Shown here in pieces: positions 51,622-60,971 of a stretch of 64,000 bases of DNA; position 1 is the first letter of the stretch; every line of letters starts with the position of its first letter. The DNA is taken from assembly GCA_947501685.1 (NCBI GenBank), contig CANMWQ010000003.1, positions 1 to 64,000 on the forward strand. Reading direction: 5' to 3'. The stretch is from an uncultured Litoreibacter sp. Its GTDB lineage: Bacteria > Pseudomonadota > Alphaproteobacteria > Rhodobacterales > Rhodobacteraceae. The notes beneath the pieces were generated by a model. That model worked only from the letters and a program-made list of their open reading frames with translations. It searched no databases and was not told where the DNA came from. Position numbers and translations under genes: made by a program.

Positions 51622-52403
51622 GCGATTTGATCCATCCCTCGGCCGTGATTGAGGACGGCGCGCAGATCGACCCTTCCGCCAAGGTTGGGCCGTTTTGCAC
51701 GGTCGGCGCGCACGTCTCGCTGGCCGCAGATGTAGAGCTAAAGAGCCATGTCGTGGTGACCGGCAAGACCAGCATCGGCGCGGGCACGATTGTCTTTCCT
51801 TTCGCGGTGATTGGCGAGATACCCCAAGACCTGAAATTTGACGGCGAGGAGACCCGGCTCGAGGTCGGCGCGCGCAACCGTATCCGTGAAGGTGTGACGA
51901 TGAACACCGGAACGGCGGGCGGCGGCGGGCTGACCAAAGTGGGTGATGACTGCCTTTTCATGACGGGGGCCCATGTCGGCCATGACGCGATTGTCGGCAA
52001 CGGGGTGATCATGGCCAATCAGGCCGCTCTCGCGGGGCATTGCCTGATCGAGGATCACGTGATCATCGGCGGGCTGTCCGGCATCCACCAATTTGTGCGC
52101 ATCGGGCGCGGGGCGATCATCGGCGCGGTCACTATGGTGACCAATGACGTCATTCCTTACGGGCTGGTGCAGGCGCCGCGCGGCGATCTTGATGGGCTCA
52201 ATTATGTGGGGCTGAAACGGGCGGGCGTGGCGCGCAGCGACATCACCGCTTTGCGCGCGGCCTACCAGATGCTGCGTCAAGGCGACGGCGCATTTCAGGA
52301 CCGCGCGGCCCGGCTGCGCGACGAGACCGACAGCGCCTATGTGCATGAGGTGGTCGATTTCATATTGGGGCAGAGCGACCGGTCGTTCCTGACCCCCCGT
52401 TAG
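51618..52403 (+). CDS. lpxA: UDP-N-acetylglucosamine acyltransferase
   Basis: A 261-residue LpxA that starts lipid A synthesis by adding a 3-hydroxyacyl chain. Left-handed beta-helix repeats run from residue 3; [14 protein letters not shown] holds the catalytic His. The C-terminal helices end normally. It is coupled to fabZ by an ATGA overlap and followed by lpxI after two bases. Confidence 0.96.
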   Translation: MSDLIHPSAVIEDGAQIDPSAKVGPFCTVGAHVSLAADVELKSHVVVTGKTSIGAGTIVFPFAVIGEIPQDLKFDGEETRLEVGARNRIREGVTMNTGTAGGGGLTKVGDDCLFMTGAHVGHDAIVGNGVIMANQAALAGHCLIEDHVIIGGLSGIHQFVRIGRGAIIGAVTMVTNDVIPYGLVQAPRGDLDGLNYVGLKRAGVARSDITALRAAYQMLRQGDGAFQDRAARLRDETDSAYVHEVVDFILGQSDRSFLTPR

Positions 52404-52405
52404 CG

Positions 52406-53275
52406 ATGCTGGCGCTTGTTGCGGGCGAGGGCGATCTGCCCGGCTTGGTGTTCAAGGCCCTTGAGGCAGAGGGCACCGCGTTTCAGCTTTGCGAGATGGA
52501 GGGGCATCCCAGCGCCGCGCGCGGTGACAGACCGGTGATCCGCTTCCGCATCGAGACATTGGGTAGCTTCATCGCCGCGCTGGTCTCCAAGGGCGTCGAC
52601 CGCATTTGTTTCGTGGGCCGCGTGGCCCGGCCTCCGCTCGATCCGTCGAAAATCGACCCCGCCACCATGCCCTTGGTGCCGCGCATGATGGCCGCGCTGC
52701 AACAAGGCGATGACGCGGCGTTGCGCACGCTTCTGAGCTTCTTCCAGGAGGCCGGGATCGAAAGCGTCGGCGCGCATGAGCTGCGCCCCGACCTGCTGCC
52801 CGCGCCGGGCGTTCTGACCAAAGCGCAGCCCGAGGAGCAGCACCACAAGGATGCCGACCGGGGCGCACAGATCATCGCCGCTATGGCGCAGGCCGATGTG
52901 GGGCAGTCCTGCATCGTTGCCCGCGGGCAGGCCTTGGCCATTGAGGCGCAGCCCGGCACGGATTGGATGATGCAGTCGCTCATGGTGCAAAATACGGGGC
53001 TGAACAGCGACCTTGTCGCCTCCGCTCTGGGCTATGGTGGCGCGCTTCAGCGCAGCGCGCAGCTGCCGCCCGGTGGGGTGTTGGTGAAGGCCGCCAAGCC
53101 GGGCCAAGAGCTGCGCATCGACATGCCCACCATCGGCCCCGACACGTTGCGCCGGGCGGCACAGGTCAAGCTGGACGGCGTGGTGATCGAGGCGGGCCGG
53201 GTGATGGTGCTGGACGCGCCGCATTGTATCAAAATCGCCGACCAGCAGGGCCTGTTTCTCTGGGTGCGCGGATGA
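52406..53275 (+). CDS. lpxI: UDP-2,3-diacylglucosamine diphosphatase LpxI
   Basis: A 289-residue protein of the former DUF1009 family. ALVAGEGDLPGLVFKALEAE opens the N-terminal domain and GQALAIEAQPGTDWM begins the conserved C-terminal part, with LRIDMPTIGPDT near the end. LpxI hydrolyses UDP-diacylglucosamine to lipid X and replaces LpxH in alphaproteobacteria. It overlaps lpxB by four bases (ATGA). Confidence 0.94.
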   Translation: MLALVAGEGDLPGLVFKALEAEGTAFQLCEMEGHPSAARGDRPVIRFRIETLGSFIAALVSKGVDRICFVGRVARPPLDPSKIDPATMPLVPRMMAALQQGDDAALRTLLSFFQEAGIESVGAHELRPDLLPAPGVLTKAQPEEQHHKDADRGAQIIAAMAQADVGQSCIVARGQALAIEAQPGTDWMMQSLMVQNTGLNSDLVASALGYGGALQRSAQLPPGGVLVKAAKPGQELRIDMPTIGPDTLRRAAQVKLDGVVIEAGRVMVLDAPHCIKIADQQGLFLWVRG

Positions 53276-54441
53276 AGGTCTACCTGATCGCGGGGGAGCC
53301 TTCGGGCGACCGGCTGGGTGCGGCCTTGATGGCGGGGCTGCGACAGCTGGACCCGTCTGTCAGCTTCGCAGGTATCGGCGGGCCGATGATGGGCGCGCAG
53401 GGACTGGCGAGCCTCTTCCCAATGCAGGAGCTCTCCGTCATGGGGCTGGCCGAGGTGCTGCCCAAGCTGCGCGGGCTGTTCAAACGCCGCGACGAGGCGG
53501 TGGCCGATATTGTCGCGCAAGAGCCTGACCTGCTGATCACCATCGACAGCCCTGATTTCTGCCTGCGTGTGGCGCGCAAGGTCCGCGTTCAAGTGCCAGA
53601 TCTGGCCACGACGCATTACGTGGCCCCAACCGTCTGGGCGTGGCGGCCCGAGCGGGCAGAGAAGATGGCGCGGAGCATCGACCATGTGCTGGCGCTTTTC
53701 CCTTTCGAGCCGCCCTTGATGGAGGCCGCAGGCATGACTTGCGACTTCGTGGGCCACCCGGTGGTCAGCGAACCCGTGGCTGATGAGGCCGAGGTCGCCG
53801 CGTTCCGCCGTACCTACGGGTTGGGGACAGCGCCCGTGATCCTCGCCTTGCCCGGCTCGCGCGCAGGCGAGGTCTCCCGGCTGGCGGACCGTTTTGGCGA
53901 CGCGCTGCGCGAGACCTGCGCGGCCTATCCCAGCGCCCGCATCGTGGTGCCGACCGTGGCCAGTGTCGCGGGCAAGGTGCAGGAACGAGTCGCAAGCTGG
54001 CCGGGCATGCCGATTGTGCTCGACCCGCGCGACATGGGGGCGGAGGAGTACGCCGCCGCCAAACGCGCCGCGTTCACATGCGCGCATCTGGCTTTGGCGG
54101 CTTCCGGCACTGTGTCTTTGGAGCTAGCCGCCTCCGCCACGCCGATGGTGGTGGCCTATGATATGAACTGGATGTCGCGGCGGATCATCGCCTCCAAAAT
54201 GCTGATCGACACGGTCACGCTGGTCAATATCGTCTCGAATACCCGCGCCGTGCCGGAGTTTTTGGGCAAGGCCTGCACAGCGCCCAATATTGCGCGCGCG
54301 CTCGGCGAGTTGATGGAGGATGACACGGCCCGCGCGGCCCAGCTGGAGGCCTGCGCCGTGACCATGCAGCGCCTTGGGCGCGGCGGGGCGGATCCGGGGC
54401 TGCGCGCGGCGCAGTCGGTGCTGGATCTGTTTGGCGACTAG
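53272..54441 (+). CDS. lpxB: Lipid-A-disaccharide synthase
   Basis: A 389-residue GT-B glycosyltransferase that joins lipid X to UDP-diacylglucosamine. YLIAGEPSGDRLGAALMAGL, FAGIGGPMM, TIDSPDFCLRVARK, HYVAPTVWAWRPER and LALPGSRAGEV are all family blocks. It is the last gene of the lipid A cluster. Its stop codon is interlocked in a CTAG with that of the convergent ybaK-like gene. Confidence 0.97.
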   Translation: MKVYLIAGEPSGDRLGAALMAGLRQLDPSVSFAGIGGPMMGAQGLASLFPMQELSVMGLAEVLPKLRGLFKRRDEAVADIVAQEPDLLITIDSPDFCLRVARKVRVQVPDLATTHYVAPTVWAWRPERAEKMARSIDHVLALFPFEPPLMEAAGMTCDFVGHPVVSEPVADEAEVAAFRRTYGLGTAPVILALPGSRAGEVSRLADRFGDALRETCAAYPSARIVVPTVASVAGKVQERVASWPGMPIVLDPRDMGAEEYAAAKRAAFTCAHLALAASGTVSLELAASATPMVVAYDMNWMSRRIIASKMLIDTVTLVNIVSNTRAVPEFLGKACTAPNIARALGELMEDDTARAAQLEACAVTMQRLGRGGADPGLRAAQSVLDLFGD

Positions 54442-54908
54442 TCGGTGAAACCCGCGACCTGCGCGCCTGTCAGCCGCTGCACGACGTCCGGCGCGATCCG
54501 AAAGATATGATGCGGCGTGCCAGCGGCGGCCCAGACCGTGTCGAACTCCATCAGCCTCGGGTCCATGAAGGCGCGGATCGGGTTCAGATGCCCCACCGGC
54601 GACACGCCCCCGATGGCAAAGCCCGTCTGCGCGCGGATCAGGGCGGCATCGGCCTTGCCCAAGGCCTCTCCGGCCAGTTCTGAGGCGCGGGACTCCGACA
54701 CGCGGTTGCCGCCTGCGGTCAGAAACAGGATGGCTTGCTGGGAGGCCTCGCCGCGAAAGATGATCGACTTGGCGATCTGGTCCACATGGCATCCCGCGAC
54801 GGCGGCGGCTTGGGCGGCGGTGCGCGTGTCGGCCCCGGTCTCCATGATCTCCACCTCAAGCCCGGCATCCCGCAGCGCCGCCTTGACCCGTTTCAAACTC
54901 TTGCTCAT
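54438..54908 (-). CDS. YbaK/ProRS-associated deacylase-domain protein
   Basis: A 156-residue stand-alone editing domain that clears mischarged tRNA, usually Cys- or Ala-tRNAPro. The conserved lysine lies in HVDQIAKSIIFRG, and GFAIGGVSPVGHL is the family's GxxPG-type region with Ser in place of Pro-adjacent residues. AGGAACCG precedes the chosen ATG; longer starts are possible. Which tRNA it edits cannot be told from the sequence. It is divergent from glnE. Confidence 0.88.
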   Translation of the reverse strand: MSKSLKRVKAALRDAGLEVEIMETGADTRTAAQAAAVAGCHVDQIAKSIIFRGEASQQAILFLTAGGNRVSESRASELAGEALGKADAALIRAQTGFAIGGVSPVGHLNPIRAFMDPRLMEFDTVWAAAGTPHHIFRIAPDVVQRLTGAQVAGFTD

Positions 54909-54988
54909 CGGTTCCTGCCTTTCCTCGCGGTGCATCAAGCCGCAAACGCCCATTGACCGCAAGCGCGCGCGGGTTTCAATGTAACCCC

Positions 54989-57760
54989 ATGTCCTTTGCC
55001 AGCCAGATCACCCGCAGCCCCGACGTCTTTCAGCCCGAGATCGCGGCGGAGGCCGAGGCGCGGTTCCCGGATGCACCCGCCCCCCTGCGCCGCCTGATGG
55101 CGGGCGCGGCTGGGTGCAGCCCCTATCTGGCGGGGCTTTTGGCCAAGGAACGGGATTGGATCAGCGGGCTTGCGGAGAACGACGCGCAAGACATGGCCGA
55201 TCAGGTGATCCACGACATCCACGCCACCAGTGCCGCCGAGATGGCCGCCGGGTTTCGCCAGGCCAAGCGCCGCATCGCGCTGCTGGCGGCTCTGGCCGAT
55301 CTGGGCGGGGTGTGGGTGCTGGAGCAGGTCACCGACGCTTTGACGCAGCTGGCCGATGCCTGCACGGATCACGGGCTGAAAACGCTCATCGCGGCTGAGA
55401 TCGCACGCGGCAAGCTCCCCGGCATGGAGGAGAAAGACGCCTGCGACGCGGCCGGGATGGCCGTGCTGGCGATGGGCAAGATGGGCGCAGGCGAGCTGAA
55501 TTACTCGTCCGACATTGACCTGATCTGCCTCTTTGACGAGACGCGCTACACGCCCGACACCTATATGGAGGCGCGCAGCGCCTTTGTGCGCGTCACCCGC
55601 CGTTTGGCCGCGCTTCTGTCCGATGTGACCGACGGGGGCTACGTCTTCCGCACCGATTTGCGGCTGCGCCCGGACGCCTCTGTCACGCCCGTGTGCATCG
55701 CGATGGAAACGGCGGAGCGCTATTATGAAAGCGTAGGTCGCACATGGGAGCGCGCGGCGTTCATCAAGGCGCGGGTCTGCGCGGGGGATCTGAAAGCAGG
55801 GCAGGGGTTTCTCGACCGGCTGCGGCCCTTCGTGTGGCGCAAGCATCTCGATTTTGCGGCCATTCAGGACGCGCATGACATGCGGCTGCGGATCCGCGAC
55901 CACAAGGGCTTGGGCGGCGCATTCGCGCTGGAGGGCCATGACATGAAACTTGGCTCCGGCGGCATTCGCGAGATCGAGTTTTTCACCCAGACCCGCCAGA
56001 TCATCGCAGGCGGGCGGGACGAACGTCTGCGCGTGCGCGGCACCGTAGAGGGGCTGTCCCGGCTGGCCCAAACCGGCTGGGTCACGGAGGATATCCAGGC
56101 CACGCTGACCGCGCATTACCGCTATTTCCGCGAGATCGAGCACCGGTTGCAAATGATCCAGGACGCCCAGACCCACACGCTGCCAAACACGCCGGAAGGC
56201 TTTGCGAGGCTGGCCGCGTTCATGGGCTTCACGGTGGAGGCGCTACGGGCCGAGCTGACGGAGCGGCTGTCGGAGACCGCCCGCCTGACGGAGGCGTTTT
56301 TCGCCCCCGACGCACCGCAGGCGCCTGAGACCGACACGGGCGCGTATCTTGAGAAATGGCGCAGCTTTCCAGCCCTGCGCAGCCCTCGCGCGGCGGAGAT
56401 TTTTCAGCGCGTCTTCCCGGCCATCCATGCCAAGCTGAATGACGCCGCGCGGCCCAAAGAGGCGATGCAGGCGTTCGAGCGTTTCGTCTCCGGCCTGCCT
56501 GCGGGGGTGCAGGTGTTTTCGCTCTTTGAGGCCAACCCGCAGCTCAGCGCGTTGATCGTGGAGATCTGCACCGCGTCCTCGGACATGGCCGCTTATCTGT
56601 CGCGCAACGCGCAGGTGTTTGACGCGGTGCTGGGCGGCGATTTCTTCCGCGACTGGCCGGGCCAAGACGGCTTGCGGGACGCCTTGGCTTTGCTGCTGGC
56701 GCAGGCCCCGGATTACGAGGCGCGGCTGGATGTGGCGCGTCGCTGGCAAAAGGAATGGCACTTTCGGATCAGCGTGCATCAGTTGCGCGGGTTGATCGCG
56801 CCGGAAGAAGCCGGGGCGCAATATGCCGATCTGGCCGCAGCCGTCGTGCAAGCCCTCGCCCCCGTGGTCGAGGCGCAGTTCAGCGAAAAACACGGGCCCC
56901 CTCCGGGGCGCGGGGCGGCGGTGCTGGCGATGGGCTCGCTGGGGGGCGGGCGGCTGAGCGCGCGCTCCGATCTGGATCTCATCGTGATCTATGATCCCGG
57001 CGATATGGAGGCCTCCGACGGCCCGCGGCCACTGGCCACGCGGCCGTATTTTGCAAGGCTCACCCAAATGCTTGTCACCGCGCTGACCGCGCCCACGGCG
57101 GAGGGTAAGCTGTATGAGGTCGATATGCGCCTGCGTCCCTCGGGCCAATCCGGCCCCGTGGCCACCGCGCTGCACTCCTTTGAAACCTATCAGGCGCAGG
57201 AGGCGTGGCTGTGGGAACATATGGCCCTGACCCGCGCGCGCATTCTGACAGGAGCCGCGCCTGTGGTGGATGGCATCACCGCCGTGCGCAGCGCCATTCT
57301 GACGCGGCCTCGCGTGGCCTTAGATGTCGCGCGCGAAACCCAGGAGATGCGCGACCGTTTGGCCGATGCGGGCCGGGTGGGCAGCGTTTGGGGCGTGAAG
57401 GAAGGTCCCGGCGGGGTGCAGGATATCGAGATTTTCGCCCAAGCCATGGCGCTGCAAGCGGGCGCGCTGATGCGCGACACGGGCGGTCAGCTGCGGGCGG
57501 CGGCGGAGGCCGGGCTGTTGGACGGCGCGCAGGCGCAAAGCCTCAGCGACAGCCACGCCGCCTTCTTTCGCCTGACACAAGCGGGGCGCTTGCTGTCGGA
57601 TCAGCCGCTCGACCCGGCGCAGCTGGGGGCCGAGGGCCAAGCGATGATCCTGCGCGATTTGCAGGCCGGGTCGCTGGCCGAGCTGGAGAAAACGCTCCTA
57701 AACCGTCGCAAAACTGCCAGAACGATCATTGATCAGGTCCTAAAGGCTATGCAGGCCTGA
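54989..57760 (+). CDS. glnE: Bifunctional glutamine synthetase adenylyltransferase/adenylyl-removing enzyme
   Basis: A 923-residue GlnE that adjusts glutamine synthetase activity to nitrogen supply. Two nucleotidyltransferase domains are complete: GKMGAGELNYSSDIDL (near 163-178, the removing half) and GSLGGGRLSARSDLDL (near 650, the adding half). GSGGIREIEFFTQ and GPGGVQDIEIFAQ are the matching helical signatures. The length is slightly short of E. coli, as in relatives. No ribosome-binding site is evident at the ATG chosen. Confidence 0.95.
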   Translation: MSFASQITRSPDVFQPEIAAEAEARFPDAPAPLRRLMAGAAGCSPYLAGLLAKERDWISGLAENDAQDMADQVIHDIHATSAAEMAAGFRQAKRRIALLAALADLGGVWVLEQVTDALTQLADACTDHGLKTLIAAEIARGKLPGMEEKDACDAAGMAVLAMGKMGAGELNYSSDIDLICLFDETRYTPDTYMEARSAFVRVTRRLAALLSDVTDGGYVFRTDLRLRPDASVTPVCIAMETAERYYESVGRTWERAAFIKARVCAGDLKAGQGFLDRLRPFVWRKHLDFAAIQDAHDMRLRIRDHKGLGGAFALEGHDMKLGSGGIREIEFFTQTRQIIAGGRDERLRVRGTVEGLSRLAQTGWVTEDIQATLTAHYRYFREIEHRLQMIQDAQTHTLPNTPEGFARLAAFMGFTVEALRAELTERLSETARLTEAFFAPDAPQAPETDTGAYLEKWRSFPALRSPRAAEIFQRVFPAIHAKLNDAARPKEAMQAFERFVSGLPAGVQVFSLFEANPQLSALIVEICTASSDMAAYLSRNAQVFDAVLGGDFFRDWPGQDGLRDALALLLAQAPDYEARLDVARRWQKEWHFRISVHQLRGLIAPEEAGAQYADLAAAVVQALAPVVEAQFSEKHGPPPGRGAAVLAMGSLGGGRLSARSDLDLIVIYDPGDMEASDGPRPLATRPYFARLTQMLVTALTAPTAEGKLYEVDMRLRPSGQSGPVATALHSFETYQAQEAWLWEHMALTRARILTGAAPVVDGITAVRSAILTRPRVALDVARETQEMRDRLADAGRVGSVWGVKEGPGGVQDIEIFAQAMALQAGALMRDTGGQLRAAAEAGLLDGAQAQSLSDSHAAFFRLTQAGRLLSDQPLDPAQLGAEGQAMILRDLQAGSLAELEKTLLNRRKTARTIIDQVLKAMQA

Positions 57761-57803
57761 GCGAAGGATGCGGGGCCTGCCACGGAGCAAAAGGAGCGCG
57801 CAT

Positions 57804-58103
57804 ATGACTGATCCAAGAGGCCTCCGCGCGCCGCATGACCCCAAAGGGCTGGTGCGCGAATCCTACCGTATCGAGGGGATCACAGCAGGCGAATGCCGCT
57901 CGATCTTTCTCGATTGGGCGTTGAGCCTGCCTTTGGGGGCTGACACGTCTCCGCTGATCGAGATTTTGCTGGCTGAGTACGGGCGCGCGCATCCCGACCA
58001 TCCCATGACCGCCACCCTGCGCGAGGGGCTGGCTAAGCAGCCGGGCAGGGGACGCCGCGGCGGGCGTGCGGCGCGACTGAAATCGCCCAAAGCCCAGACA
58101 TAA
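57804..58103 (+). CDS. Conserved-looking hypothetical protein
   Basis: A 99-residue protein with a well-formed start: AAAGGAG seven bases before the ATG. The first two thirds look folded (YRIEGITAGECRSIFLDWAL, then PLIEILLAEYGRAHPDH); the end is an Arg/Gly/Lys-rich tail that could bind nucleic acid. No family recognised. It follows glnE by 43 bases and is probably co-transcribed with it. It converges with the IalB-like gene. Confidence 0.7.
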   Translation: MTDPRGLRAPHDPKGLVRESYRIEGITAGECRSIFLDWALSLPLGADTSPLIEILLAEYGRAHPDHPMTATLREGLAKQPGRGRRGGRAARLKSPKAQT

Positions 58104-58132
58104 AAACGCCCCGGGCCGACAGGCCCGAGGCG
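58102..58132 (-). terminator. Terminator of the IalB-like gene
   Basis: CGCC-C-CGGGCC pairs with GGCCCG-A-GGCG around GACA; on the minus strand TTTTT follows. It overlaps the stop region of the convergent hypothetical gene and may act on both strands weakly. Confidence 0.8.
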
Positions 58133-58157
58133 GTTAAGTCTGTAAACAAGGTGGCGC

Positions 58158-58775
58158 TTATTCGGCGGGCTTTGTAGCCTCGACAACCGCGTCATACCCG
58201 GCGGTGAAGCCGCTCAGGGAAATGGTCAATTGCACCTGCTGGTCCGGCGCCTGCGCGGGCACCACGACGACACGCGCCTCGTTGCCTGCCTTGAAGGCGG
58301 CCACGTCACCCTCGGTGAAGCCGACACGGGCAAAACAGCCCACGGGGGTGCAGAAGGTGAACGGGTAGAGCTTCGGCGTGCCGCCATCGACCGACAATTG
58401 CACCTGCCGCGTCAGCAGCGTTTCCAGAGGCGTGACGATCGTCGCCCCTGCCGCAAGCTGTTCGTCATTTGGCAGGTTGAACATGTTGATCTCGGCCACG
58501 GAATTGCCGTTCTGGTCCTCCAGCAATTGGTAAAGCTGGCACGGGTCCTGCTGGCCTTCGGGCGCGCGGATGCAGCGCAGGTCCCAGTCCCCATGTTCCG
58601 AGACGACATAGGTCTGACCGACCTGCTCAAGCTCGGTGCCAGTGGACAGCCCGTCGGCGCGCTCGCCTGTTTCGGCGGTGTCGGACTGTGTGTCTTCGGT
58701 GGTCGTTTGCGCGGCGGCTGGACCGGCGAAGGCGAGGGCTGCGGCCAGCGTCAACAATTTAAAAAGATCGGACAT
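58158..58775 (-). CDS. IalB-family invasion-associated-locus protein
   Basis: A 205-residue exported protein: signal peptide KLLTLAAALAFAGPAAAQ, an acidic Thr/Glu-rich linker, then the IalB domain (GDWDLRCIRAPEGQQDPCQL, and PFTFCTPVGCFARVGF with paired cysteines). IalB was named for erythrocyte invasion in Bartonella; in free-living relatives the role is unknown and may concern the envelope. The ATG at 58775 gives a normal signal peptide. Confidence 0.9.
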   Translation of the reverse strand: MSDLFKLLTLAAALAFAGPAAAQTTTEDTQSDTAETGERADGLSTGTELEQVGQTYVVSEHGDWDLRCIRAPEGQQDPCQLYQLLEDQNGNSVAEINMFNLPNDEQLAAGATIVTPLETLLTRQVQLSVDGGTPKLYPFTFCTPVGCFARVGFTEGDVAAFKAGNEARVVVVPAQAPDQQVQLTISLSGFTAGYDAVVEATKPAE

Positions 58776-58992
58776 TTGATTTCCATGCAAAGATTAACTC
58801 CGGGGTTCACTACCACGCTGGTTTCGCGCTGTCAGGGCCGAATTGCGGCAAGCGCACGCAGATCACCGCTGATTGAACTGGGGCCTGTCATCAAGGCTCT
58901 GGATCAAGGTAGCAGCGCGTCAGATCTGGGCGGTTTGCCTGTGGTCTGGTCTGTTGTCTGGCCCGCGCGTGCCCAAACAAGAGGCCAAAATA

Positions 58993-59057
58993 GAAAAAAG
59001 GGTCTGCAAACAGACCCTTCTTCCGTATTTTTCCCTGTCGGACTGGCCGACTTATTA
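58993..59057 (-). ncRNA. Candidate small RNA B
   Basis: About 65 nucleotides. It would begin with a 5-bp hairpin (GTCGG-ccagt-CCGAC), then an A-rich single strand (GGGAAAAATACGG) suited to Hfq, then a 9-bp terminator stem AAGGGTCTG-TTTG-CAGACCCTT (58998-59019) with TTTTTT. A promoter at 59063-59091 fits it. No protein gene uses this terminator. Expression is not proven. Confidence 0.55.
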
Positions 59058-59062
59058 CGCAA

Positions 59063-59091
59063 ATCCTATGGCCGTCCTACGACGGGGTCAA
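59063..59091 (-). promoter_or_regulatory. Promoter of small RNA B
   Basis: TTGACC (59086-59091) and TAGGAT (59063-59068) with a 17-base spacer on the minus strand. The CTTGACC ... CCATAG form also resembles heat-shock-type (RpoH) promoters of Rhodobacter. Confidence 0.55.
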
Positions 59092-59126
59092 GCATGAATA
59101 TGTGGCGCTTATCGGTTGAAATGCTT

Positions 59127-59211
59127 AAAAAAAGGGCCGTGCCACGGGGACACGGCCAGTCGACAGGGAGGAAGTCACCCCGGCCGCGCCATGAGCAGGC
59201 CTGACCGGGTG
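59127..59211 (-). ncRNA. Candidate small RNA A with C/U-rich loop
   Basis: About 85 nucleotides. GTCACCCGG near the 5' end can pair with CCGGGGTGAC; next comes a single-stranded CTTCCTCCCTG, complementary to ribosome-binding sites; then a terminator stem GGCCGTG/CACGGCC (59135-59157) with seven T. A TATGAT box at 59217-59222 lies just upstream. C/U-rich exposed motifs of this kind are typical of alphaproteobacterial regulatory RNAs such as the Cuckoo/CcsR group. Confidence 0.6.
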
Positions 59212-59216
59212 ACGTG

Positions 59217-59243
59217 ATCATACTGGCACAGATCGGTTAACAA
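59217..59243 (-). promoter_or_regulatory. Promoter of small RNA A
   Basis: TATGAT (59217-59222) is a strong -10 on the minus strand; TTGTTA (59238-59243) is a weak -35 with a short 15-base spacer. It is back to back with the HerA-like gene. Confidence 0.45.
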
Positions 59244-59285
59244 TGTATGTTCGAGCAAAATGAGCGCATGGAAGTGGGGACGCAG

Positions 59286-60845
59286 ATGTCTGAAGGGACC
59301 GGAATTTTTGTTGGTGGCGGCGGTGAAGGCTATTCAGAAAAGCAGTATCTGCGGCTCGATTATGCGAACCGCCACGGGCTGATCGCAGGGGCCACCGGCA
59401 CCGGGAAAACCGTGACGTTGCAAATCCTTGCAGAGAGTTTCTCCAATCAGGGCGTGCCGGTTTTCATGTCGGATGTGAAAGGCGATTTGTCGGGGCTGGC
59501 GGAGGCGGGCTCCGAGCAGGCCAAGCTGCACGCGCCCTTCATGGAGCGCGCCGCCAAGATCGGTTTTGACGACTACCGTTACGAGGCGTTCCCCGTCACG
59601 TTCTGGGATCTCTATGGCGAGCAGGGCCACCCGGTGCGCACCACGGTCTCGGAAATGGGGCCGCTACTGTTGTCGCAGCTGATGGAACTCTCCGAGGCGC
59701 AGGAAGGCATCCTGAACATCGCGTTCCGCGTGGCGGATGAGGAGGGCCTGCCGCTGCTGGATCTCAAGGATTTGCAATCGCTGCTGGTCTGGATCGGCCA
59801 GAACGCCAAGGATCTCGCACTGCGCTACGGGTTTGTGTCCTCGCAATCGGTCGGCGCCATTCAGCGCCGCCTGCTGGTGCTGGAGAACCAGGGTGCTGCG
59901 GACTTTTTCGGCGAGCCCGCGCTGGAGCTGGAAGACATGTTCCACATTGACGCCGAGGGGCGCGGCCAGATCAACATTCTGGCCGCCGACAAACTGATGG
60001 GCGCGCCCAAGCTTTACGCGACCTTCCTGCTGTGGCTGCTGGCCGAACTGTTCGAAAACCTGCCGGAGATCGGCGACCCCGAGAAGCCGAAATTCGTGTT
60101 CTTCTTCGACGAGGCACATCTGCTGTTTGACGGCGCGCCCAAGGCGCTGATCGACAAGGTGGAGCAGGTGGCGCGGCTGATCCGCTCAAAGGGCGTGGGC
60201 GTGTATTTTGTGACGCAAAACCCCGCCGACGTGCCCGAAGACATTCTGGGCCAGCTGGGCAACCGGGTGCAACACGCGCTGCGCGCTTTCACCCGCAAGG
60301 ACCAAAAAGACCTGCGCGCGGCCGCGGATACCTACCGGGAGAACCCGCGCTTCGACATTGAAGACGCGATCAAGGAGGTGGGCGTAGGCGAGGCCGTGAC
60401 CTCGCTTTTGATCAAGAAAGGCATGCCCGGCGTGGCTGAGCGCACGTTGATCCGCCCGCCATCCTCGCAGCTGGGCCCGCTCAATAAAATCGAGCGGAAG
60501 GCGGTGATGATGTCCTCGCCCGTGGCGGGCAAATACGAGACCGTGCTGGACCGCGACAGCGCGTTCGAGATGCTCTCGGCGCGCGCTGCAAAAGCCGCCA
60601 AAGACGCCGAAGAGGCCGAGGCCCGTGAAGAGGAAATGGAAGCGCGCGAGCGCGAATACCAGACCGGGCGGCGCTATTCGGGCACACGGGTGGGCCGCTC
60701 CACGGCCAAGAAGAAAACCACCCGCACGCGGCGGGGTGACAGCGTGGGGACGGCATTTGCGAAATCCATGATGCGCTCCATCGGCACCAAAGCCGGCACC
60801 GCCATCGTGCGCGGCGTCATGGGCAGCCTCTTCAAGGGCCGTTGA
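59286..60845 (+). CDS. HerA-like ATPase (DUF853)
   Basis: A 519-residue FtsK/HerA-superfamily ATPase. Walker A is AGATGTGKT (34-42); [12 protein letters not shown] (near 273-284) is Walker [21 protein letters not shown] and [15 protein letters not shown] are conserved after it. The C-terminal hundred residues are a charged coiled coil and a basic tail. DUF853 proteins are widespread and of uncertain function; DNA translocation is assumed. The ATG at 59286 has GGGG six bases upstream; two earlier ATGs (59247, 59268) are possible. Confidence 0.88.
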   Translation: MSEGTGIFVGGGGEGYSEKQYLRLDYANRHGLIAGATGTGKTVTLQILAESFSNQGVPVFMSDVKGDLSGLAEAGSEQAKLHAPFMERAAKIGFDDYRYEAFPVTFWDLYGEQGHPVRTTVSEMGPLLLSQLMELSEAQEGILNIAFRVADEEGLPLLDLKDLQSLLVWIGQNAKDLALRYGFVSSQSVGAIQRRLLVLENQGAADFFGEPALELEDMFHIDAEGRGQINILAADKLMGAPKLYATFLLWLLAELFENLPEIGDPEKPKFVFFFDEAHLLFDGAPKALIDKVEQVARLIRSKGVGVYFVTQNPADVPEDILGQLGNRVQHALRAFTRKDQKDLRAAADTYRENPRFDIEDAIKEVGVGEAVTSLLIKKGMPGVAERTLIRPPSSQLGPLNKIERKAVMMSSPVAGKYETVLDRDSAFEMLSARAAKAAKDAEEAEAREEEMEAREREYQTGRRYSGTRVGRSTAKKKTTRTRRGDSVGTAFAKSMMRSIGTKAGTAIVRGVMGSLFKGR

Positions 60846-60971
60846 CGTGATCCAATAGAGCGCCTGCGGCGCAGTGTTTTCGTCTCGTCCTCCGCCTCCG
60901 GCTGCGTCCTCGGCGGGTACGCTTCCTGACCCCAAAGCGCGCCATAGCCTCCCCATGACAGCTTCTTGCCT

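Larger units (their letters stand above)
58776..59285. other. Gene-free gap with small RNA signals
   Basis: This 510-base gap has no credible protein gene. It contains two successive units on the minus strand, each with promoter-like hexamers, a short structured stretch and a hairpin followed by a T-run (listed separately at 58993-59057 and 59127-59211). From 58776 to about 58990 only the leader of the IalB-like gene is expected and I see nothing else. Confidence 0.6.

Noticed and set aside
58230-59204. 324-codon open frame on the plus strand through the IalB gene and the small RNA region
   Set aside because: Mostly antisense to IalB; the remainder crosses two T-run hairpins and is not protein-like.
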